A stretch of DNA of 64,000 bases, taken from positions 434,001 to 498,000 of the forward strand of contig AKCV02000026.1 of NCBI GenBank assembly GCA_000272025.2, read 5' to 3'. This stretch comes from Imbroritus primus (GTDB taxonomy: Bacteria > Pseudomonadota > Gammaproteobacteria > Burkholderiales > Burkholderiaceae). A program made the position numbers and the translations under genes. How positions within the stretch are numbered: the stretch's first letter is position 1; each line of letters opens with the position of its first letter. The notes below the pieces were generated by a model that was not told the origin of the DNA, searched no databases, and saw only the letters and a program-made list of their open reading frames with translations. Positions 58,681-64,000 of this stretch are shown here, piece after piece.

Positions 58681-59688
58681 ATGGATAATAATACGAATGA
58701 CGTGCGCAGGCGTTTGATCATTTCAGCGGCAGCTCTACCATTTGCGGCTGCTCCAGTATTCGTCGGGAGCGTGCATGCAAAATCCAACGATTATCCCAAT
58801 CGGCCAGTCAAGTTGCTGGTGCCATTCGTTGCCGGCGGCGGTGCCGATATCGCCGCCCGCGTGGTAGCTCAAAAATTGGCGGGTGTATGGGGCCAGTCCG
58901 TAGTGGTAGATAACCAGGGCGGTGCAGGGGGCAACATCGGTACCGGTGTTGCCGCGAAAGCGGTACCTGATGGCTACACGCTCCTCATTCCGTCGGGGAG
59001 CATCCTTACGGTCAACCCGCACTTGTATAAGACGCTGCCATTCGACGGTAAACGTGACTTTGCACCGATCACCAAACTGGTCAGCGGCCCCCATGTGTTG
59101 ATCGTCAACACGAACTTTCCCGCCAAGAACCTGAAAGAGTTCATCGCGTTGCTCAAGAGCAAGCCTGGCCAGTTCAATTTCGCTTCCGCCGGTATTGGCA
59201 GCCAAACACACATGGCTGCAGAGCAATTTCTTCATGCGGCGGGGCTGGATGCAACGCATGTTCCATACAAGGGAGAGGGAGGCATCTATCCCGACCTGAT
59301 GTCGGGGCAGGTTCAGTTCGCAGTCGGAAACATTTCTGTCGTTTCAGGCCAGTTGTCATCTGGCCGACTCAGGGCGCTGGCAGTCACCAGTGCGACGCGC
59401 TCCTCCATCTTGCCGGATGTGCCGACGATGGCGGAATCAGGGCTGGACGGCTTCGAGAACCTCGCCTGGTTTGGGCTGATGGCCCCGGCCAAGACACCGG
59501 CGGAGATTGTCGAGAAGATCTATCAGGATACGGCCCGGGTGCTGAGTGATCCGGAGGTAAAGGCTCGGTTCCAGCAGATGGGTGTCAGCACCGTTGGAAA
59601 TTCACCCGCCCGTTTTGCCGACGAGATCCGGCGTGAGTCCGACCAATGGCAAAAAATTGTTGCGGCGCGCCGCTTAACCGTAAGTTGA
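58681..59688 (+). CDS. Tripartite tricarboxylate transporter substrate-binding protein (Bug family)
   Basis: A 335-residue periplasmic binding protein. A Tat-like or Sec signal (RRRLIISAAALPFAAAPVFV, cut after VHA) is followed by YPNRPVKLLVPFVAGGGADI, VVVDNQGGAGGNIGTG and DGYTLLIPSGS, all Bug family marks, and later HVPYKGEGGIYPDLMSGQVQ. Bug proteins bind carboxylates for TctAB permeases or for sensing. No TctA/TctB is in this cluster; an MFS gene ends it instead. AGGAGGAGAGG is an excellent ribosome site for the ATG at 58681. Confidence 0.93.
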   Translation: MDNNTNDVRRRLIISAAALPFAAAPVFVGSVHAKSNDYPNRPVKLLVPFVAGGGADIAARVVAQKLAGVWGQSVVVDNQGGAGGNIGTGVAAKAVPDGYTLLIPSGSILTVNPHLYKTLPFDGKRDFAPITKLVSGPHVLIVNTNFPAKNLKEFIALLKSKPGQFNFASAGIGSQTHMAAEQFLHAAGLDATHVPYKGEGGIYPDLMSGQVQFAVGNISVVSGQLSSGRLRALAVTSATRSSILPDVPTMAESGLDGFENLAWFGLMAPAKTPAEIVEKIYQDTARVLSDPEVKARFQQMGVSTVGNSPARFADEIRRESDQWQKIVAARRLTVS

Positions 59689-59718
59689 TCCGTAAGTTGA
59701 TTTCTGACAGGAGCTGAA

Positions 59719-60096
59719 ATGAACAAAGAGCTGTTTGATAAAGGTCTGAAGATTCGTCGTGAAGTGCTGGGTGCGGAAACCGTCGATGCCGTACTCAAGA
59801 GTGCTGATGATTTCTTCATGCCGTTCCAGGAGTTTGTCACGCAGTACTGCTGGGGCGAAATCTGGGGGCGGCCGGGGCTGGATCGCAAGACGCGCAGCCT
59901 GTTGAATCTGGCCATGATCGCGACGCTGAATCGCTCCAGCGAACTCAAGCTCCATATCAAAGGGGCGCTGAACAACGGCGTGACCAAGGAAGAAATGGTC
60001 GAGGTGTTCTTGCAGGTTGCCGTATATGCAGGTGTGCCGGCCGGTCTGGAAAGCTTCCGCCTCGCTCGGGAAGTGTTTGCCCAGGAGGGCGTTTGA
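59719..60096 (+). CDS. Carboxymuconolactone decarboxylase family protein
   Basis: A 125-residue protein of the CMD/AhpD family, PcaC subgroup: FQEFVTQYCWGEIWGRPGLD, RKTRSLLNLAMIATLNRSSELKLHIKG-type helix (given in part), and EEMVEVFLQVAVYAGVPAG. PcaC decarboxylates 4-carboxymuconolactone in protocatechuate breakdown, but isolated relatives act on other lactones or acids. It lacks the CxxC of AhpD peroxidases, so decarboxylation is more likely. AGGAG precedes it, and its stop overlaps the next start (TGATG). Confidence 0.9.
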   Translation: MNKELFDKGLKIRREVLGAETVDAVLKSADDFFMPFQEFVTQYCWGEIWGRPGLDRKTRSLLNLAMIATLNRSSELKLHIKGALNNGVTKEEMVEVFLQVAVYAGVPAGLESFRLAREVFAQEGV

Positions 60097-61001
60097 TGGC
60101 CGCCTCTGCAACACGGGTTGGATTTATCGGCCTGGGAGCGATGGGTTATCCCATGGCTTCCGTGCTTCACAGCGCAGGCATTTCAGTGGAAGTGCTCGAT
60201 CGCTCGGAAGATCTGAGCAACAACTTCGTGGAAGAACACGCGCAGGCCAGGCGTTTGCGAAGCGTCTCGGACCTGTCGGAGGATATCGAGACCGTCATCC
60301 TGATGCTGCCAGACTCGAAGGCGGTGGACGCCGTTGTCCTCGGGACCGATGGCATGAAAGGGCTGGTCGATGTCTTGCCGCCATCTGCCCTGATTATCGA
60401 CATGAGCTCGTCGAATCCGGTTCGTACACGTGAACTCGCCGAGCGATTGAAAGCCCGTCAGATTCATCTCGTCGATGCACCAGTGTCCGGTGGCGTCAAG
60501 AAAGCGGCCAGCGGATCCCTGGCAGTCATGGTCGGCGGTGAGCCAGAGCAGGTTCAGCGGGCTACCAGCCTGCTGAACCTGATGGGCGGCTCGGTTACCC
60601 ACGTCGGCTCGGTCGGTTGCGGACACGCCTTGAAAGCATTGAACAACTATATCGCGGCCGTAAGCTTTGTCTCCGCGGCGGAAGCGCTGCTGGTTGCCGA
60701 GCGGTTTGGCCTGGACCTCTCGCTCATGACGGATGTTCTCAACCAGTCATCCGGCAAGAACAGCACGACCGATTACAAGGTCAAGCAGTTCATTCTGTCG
60801 GGGACCTTCAATTCCGGCTTCTCGCTTCAGCTCATGGCAAAGGACGTGGGAATCGCGTTGGACCTCGCGCGCAGTACGGGCCAGCCTCTCCAGCTCGGTG
60901 ACCAGATGGGTAAGCTGTGGGGTGGTGCCGCCGCGTCTTTCAAGCAATCGATTGACCATACCGTGATGTACAAGCTGATCGCGGGACGGGAAATCCGCTG
61001 A
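60096..61001 (+). CDS. NAD(P)-dependent beta-hydroxyacid dehydrogenase (HIBADH family)
   Basis: A 301-residue dehydrogenase of the 3-hydroxyisobutyrate/tartronate semialdehyde reductase family. Seen are the Rossmann loop VGFIGLGAMGYPMASVL, the substrate block DAPVSGGVKKAASGSLAVMVGG, and the catalytic-lysine motif GCGHALKALNN. Members interconvert an omega- or beta-hydroxy acid and its semialdehyde. The ATG at 60096 overlaps the upstream stop; a TTG one codon earlier is a less likely start. The aldehyde dehydrogenase gene follows after 78 bp, which suggests that the two enzymes act in sequence. Confidence 0.9.
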   Translation: MAASATRVGFIGLGAMGYPMASVLHSAGISVEVLDRSEDLSNNFVEEHAQARRLRSVSDLSEDIETVILMLPDSKAVDAVVLGTDGMKGLVDVLPPSALIIDMSSSNPVRTRELAERLKARQIHLVDAPVSGGVKKAASGSLAVMVGGEPEQVQRATSLLNLMGGSVTHVGSVGCGHALKALNNYIAAVSFVSAAEALLVAERFGLDLSLMTDVLNQSSGKNSTTDYKVKQFILSGTFNSGFSLQLMAKDVGIALDLARSTGQPLQLGDQMGKLWGGAAASFKQSIDHTVMYKLIAGREIR

Positions 61002-61079
61002 GTGTGCATGCATGGCCAGCAGCAGCCCGGAAAGGTTCGCTGGCGGCCATTTTCTCGAATACATAAATCATCAGGAATC

Positions 61080-62507
61080 ATGGGATATATCAACGGCCAA
61101 TGGGTGAGCGCGCGGTCCGGAAAGGAGTTTGCCGTGGTTGATCCGGCGAGCGGTGACACGCTGACCTCGGTGCCAAACATGGGGGCACAGGACGCTGAAC
61201 ACGCCATCGAAGCAGCCCATCGTGCGCTACCGCGCTGGAAGGCCGTGCCGGCAAAGGACCGAAGCATTCTGTTGCGGGCCTGGCATGACCAGATACTGGC
61301 TCACAGCGATGTGCTTGCCAGGCAGATCACGGCGGAACAGGGCAAGCCATTCGCGGAAGCAAAGGCGGAAGTGATGTACGGCGCGTCGTTCGTCGAATGG
61401 TTTGCCGAGGAGGCCAAACGCGTTTATGGGGACGTGATCCCGTCGCCGGTGCCCGGACGGAAACTGCTGGTCTATAAAGAACCCATCGGTGTGGCGGTCG
61501 CGGTGACGCCGTGGAATTTCCCGCTGGCAATGATCACCCGGAAATGCGCGGCCGCTCTGGCGGCGGGATGCACCGTGATCGTCAAGCCAGCGGAATCGAC
61601 GCCGCTCACGGCTTTGCTGCTGGCCGACCTAGCCCACAAGGTCGGCTTTCCCGCGGGCGTGTTCAATGTCGTGGTTGGCGACAAAGACGCAGCTCAGGAA
61701 ATTGGCCGCGCTTTCTGCGATGATCCGCGTGTGCGAAAGATCTCCTTTACGGGATCGACAGAAGTGGGTCGCATCCTGCTGCGGCAGTCCGCGAGTACCG
61801 TCAAGAAGCTGTCCTTGGAACTGGGCGGCAATGCACCTTTCATCGTATTCGATGATGCCGATATTGACGCCGCGGTCGAAGGGGCCATGGTTTCCAAATA
61901 TCGCAATGCCGGCCAAACGTGTGTCTGCGCAAACCGCATCTATGTGCAGGAGGGGATATATGACATCTTTGCCGAAAAATTGGCAAAGTCGGTTGCGGAG
62001 CTGCGTGTTGGGCGGGGTGCAGATCCGGGTATCGAAGTGGGGCCGTTGATCGAGGAAGAATCGCTTGGCAAGGTCGAGTCCCACGTTGCGGACGCGGTGC
62101 AAAAAGGCGCCAGCGTGCTGACTGGTGGGCGGCGTCACGTATTGGGTGGCCGGTTCTACGAGCCGACGGTGTTGACCAATGTCACCCCGGAGATGCTGAT
62201 ATCGCGGGAAGAGACCTTTGGCCCGGTGGCACCGCTGTTTCGTTTCCGAAGCGAGGCGCAGGCACTGCAGATGGCGAACGATACGGAGTTCGGGCTCGCT
62301 GCCTACGTCTACTCGCGTGATATCGGCAGGATATTCCGTGTCGTCGATGCGATCGAATCGGGCATGGTGGCAGTCAACACCGGCGCGTTTTCGAATGAGG
62401 TCGCACCGTTTGGCGGCGTAAAGCAGTCCGGTCTCGGGCGCGAGGGGTCGAAGTACGGCATCGATGAGTATCTTGAGATCAAGTACGTTACGCTTGCTGG
62501 TCTGTAG
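61080..62507 (+). CDS. NAD(P)-dependent aldehyde dehydrogenase, succinate-semialdehyde type
   Basis: A 475-residue ALDH. It has the KEPIGVAVAVTPWNFPLAMI block, SFTGSTEVGRILL, the catalytic Glu in KKLSLELGGNAPFIVFDDAD and the catalytic Cys in NAGQTCVCANRIYVQ, as well as ESGMVAVNTGAFSNEVAPFG, which is typical of the SSADH (GabD) subgroup. It should oxidise a short dicarboxylic semialdehyde, such as succinate, glutarate or malonate semialdehyde, to the diacid. AGGA lies 6 bp before the ATG at 61080. Confidence 0.92.
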   Translation: MGYINGQWVSARSGKEFAVVDPASGDTLTSVPNMGAQDAEHAIEAAHRALPRWKAVPAKDRSILLRAWHDQILAHSDVLARQITAEQGKPFAEAKAEVMYGASFVEWFAEEAKRVYGDVIPSPVPGRKLLVYKEPIGVAVAVTPWNFPLAMITRKCAAALAAGCTVIVKPAESTPLTALLLADLAHKVGFPAGVFNVVVGDKDAAQEIGRAFCDDPRVRKISFTGSTEVGRILLRQSASTVKKLSLELGGNAPFIVFDDADIDAAVEGAMVSKYRNAGQTCVCANRIYVQEGIYDIFAEKLAKSVAELRVGRGADPGIEVGPLIEEESLGKVESHVADAVQKGASVLTGGRRHVLGGRFYEPTVLTNVTPEMLISREETFGPVAPLFRFRSEAQALQMANDTEFGLAAYVYSRDIGRIFRVVDAIESGMVAVNTGAFSNEVAPFGGVKQSGLGREGSKYGIDEYLEIKYVTLAGL

Positions 62508-63798
62508 AAGCCGTTTCCCATCATTTCCATCCGCATCAGTTGCGCCGGAGCGTACCGTTCAGGAGTCCAAAATCAGCGCCGCCTCAAGCCGCACGGTCAT
62601 CGGGCCAGCTCATGTCATTCCCGTCCTGGCCTCCTTCTGTCTGGGTCTGGCTGCATTCGGGAGCGGAATGTCGCAACGGGTCATGGATCCATTGCTGCCC
62701 GAACTATCACGTTCATTTGGCATCTCGCTCAGCATGGCGTCGTATACGGTCACTGTGTTCTCGGTGTCATATGGCATTGCGTTGCTGTTCTACGGACCGC
62801 TTGGCGATCTCTTCGGGAAGTACCGCACGATTACGATCGGCTGTTTTCTGAGTGCGCTGGCTGCCCTCCTATGTGCACTGGCGCCGGATTTCGAGTCGCT
62901 GTTGTTCGGGCGCCTGCTAGCCGGCGTCCTGACCGCCGGACTTATTCCGCTGACGATGGCGTGGCTGGGCGACATGATTCCGCTGCAGCAGCGGAGAACA
63001 GCCCTGGCGCGGTTTCTGATTGGTCAGATGATTGGCGTATCCGGTGGCGTACTGGCCGGCGGTATTGCCGCCGACTATCTGGGCTGGCGCGCTCCATTCT
63101 TCCTGCTTGCTGCACTGTTTCTCGCGGCAGGCCTCTTCTTGCGGCGCTACCCGGCACTCTATGCCCCAAGTGCTGCGCGGGAGAATCTGCATGGTTCGGC
63201 GATCGTGACGAAGATGCTGAAAGAGTACGTCGCTGTATCGCGCAACCGGTGGGCGCGTCTTGTTGTACTGGCCGTATTTCTCGAGGCCGGATCGTTTTAT
63301 GGCGCGTTTGCCTTTGTGGCCACGCATCTGCATACGCAGCACGGCATTCCGCTTGCTACGGCGGGGTCAACACTGGCACTGTTTGGTTTGGGGGGGGTGG
63401 TGTTTGCGTGGCAATCGTCGCGGCTGGCTCGCGTCCACGCTTCTACGATCGTGCTGTGGGCTGGCGGAATTGCGGGAACCGCATTGATTGGAATCGCCGT
63501 CTCGCCTGCCTGGTGGTGGGCGCTTCCCGGCTGCTTTCTGAGCGGAGTGGGTTTCTACATGTTTCACAACGCGCTGCAGCTCGAAGCCAGCCAAATGGAG
63601 CCGACGCGGCGAGGGACGGCGGTCGCGCTGTTTGCGTGCCTGCACGCTGCTGGGCAGGCGGCTGGGGTATGGACAGTCGGTTTGGCCGTGGAAGTGATCG
63701 GCACGTCGGCCAGCATCGCACTGAGTGCCTCGCTCCTGTTCTGCGTTGCCATCGGGTTCAATTTGCTCAGGGCGCGATTGCAGCCAATGTCCCTGTAA
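62464..63798 (+). CDS. MFS transporter
   Basis: A carrier of up to 444 residues with about twelve membrane helices, beginning VIPVLASFCLGLAAFGSGMS and including the loop motif YGPLGDLFGKYRTITIG between helices 2 and 3 and the GLIPLTMAWLGDMIPLQQRR region, as in sugar/drug-type MFS exporters and importers. The start is doubtful: the ATG at 62464 overlaps the ALDH gene by 44 bp without a ribosome site, and a TTG at 62494 is an alternative; a CAGGAG lies at about 62560 with no start after it. As last gene of the cluster it may import the substrate or export a product. Confidence 0.82.
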   Translation: MSILRSSTLRLLVCRSRFPSFPSASVAPERTVQESKISAASSRTVIGPAHVIPVLASFCLGLAAFGSGMSQRVMDPLLPELSRSFGISLSMASYTVTVFSVSYGIALLFYGPLGDLFGKYRTITIGCFLSALAALLCALAPDFESLLFGRLLAGVLTAGLIPLTMAWLGDMIPLQQRRTALARFLIGQMIGVSGGVLAGGIAADYLGWRAPFFLLAALFLAAGLFLRRYPALYAPSAARENLHGSAIVTKMLKEYVAVSRNRWARLVVLAVFLEAGSFYGAFAFVATHLHTQHGIPLATAGSTLALFGLGGVVFAWQSSRLARVHASTIVLWAGGIAGTALIGIAVSPAWWWALPGCFLSGVGFYMFHNALQLEASQMEPTRRGTAVALFACLHAAGQAAGVWTVGLAVEVIGTSASIALSASLLFCVAIGFNLLRARLQPMSL

Positions 63799-63912
63799 AT
63801 GTGAAAGCCCCCGGCAAGGATCATCGGGGGTCTGGCGCTTGCGCGAAAGTAGTGGTTCCTGCTGCTCAAGCCGCTCTTGTCGTCTTCGTACGGTGGGCCT
63901 AAACGGCCTTTC

Positions 63913-63940
63913 AGCCTGTCTGTATGGCAGGCTTTTTTTT
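63913..63940 (+). terminator. Terminator downstream of the MFS gene
   Basis: Stem agcctgtc (63913-63920) / ggcaggct (63926-63933) with one G-U pair, loop tgtat, followed by a run of eight T. It ends the accessory cluster about 115 bp after the MFS stop. The remaining 60 bases to the window end show nothing certain. Confidence 0.85.
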
Positions 63941-64000
63941 CATTCGGGACAGGTCTGCGCGGAACATCCTCATGACCGCCTGCACTGCAAGCACCGGCAC

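Overview
The window is high-GC proteobacterial DNA whose gene content and order point to a beta-proteobacterium of the Burkholderiales, most like the Cupriavidus/Ralstonia group. Support comes from the conserved rpsU-yqeY-dnaG-rpoD block with a very long RpoD N-terminus, the xseB-ispA-dxs-folE2 run, FKBP/YaeQ/ChaC housekeeping neighbours, and tripartite (Tct/Bug) transporters. The genus is inferred from protein style only; no search was run.

Layout. 1-2900: 3' end of an NADP-malic enzyme, a YqjD/YqjE-type membrane stress trio and a 1-Cys peroxiredoxin. 3000-10400: glutaryl-CoA dehydrogenase divergent from an IclR regulator, a dienelactone hydrolase, a flavin reductase, a truncated AMP-ligase-like gene next to msrA, a cyclopropane fatty acid synthase and pdxH. 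10400-24600: AsmA protein, tcdA, a P-loop kinase, a universal stress protein, ChaC, FKBP, YaeQ, MAPEG and S4 proteins, glnS, a tctBA permease pair without its binding protein, a DUF2214 protein and a CaiB-type CoA-transferase. 24700-27400: alaS.

27600-33100 is the most distinctive locus. An atypical OmpR-type regulator lies divergent from a 1034-residue trimeric autotransporter adhesin, followed by a lipoprotein-size BamE-like/OmpA fusion resembling Acinetobacter TpgA. The AT-rich divergent region carries two strong palindromes. 33200-50600 returns to housekeeping: tautomerase, threonine aldolase, MFS carrier, TusA, galU, valS, uvrD, a Rieske oxygenase, xseB-ispA-dxs, folE2, tsaD and a BaiN-type flavoprotein. 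50700-57350 holds a small Pro/Ser-rich orphan in AT-rich DNA, then rpsU, yqeY, dnaG, rpoD and a CAU-anticodon tRNA.

57900-63800, just downstream of the tRNA, is an accessory catabolic cluster: IclR regulator, Bug binding protein, carboxymuconolactone-decarboxylase-like protein, beta-hydroxyacid dehydrogenase, semialdehyde dehydrogenase and MFS carrier. The enzyme order suggests oxidation of an omega-hydroxy acid through a semialdehyde to a dicarboxylate; the substrate is unknown. No CRISPR array, intact insertion sequence or prophage was seen.
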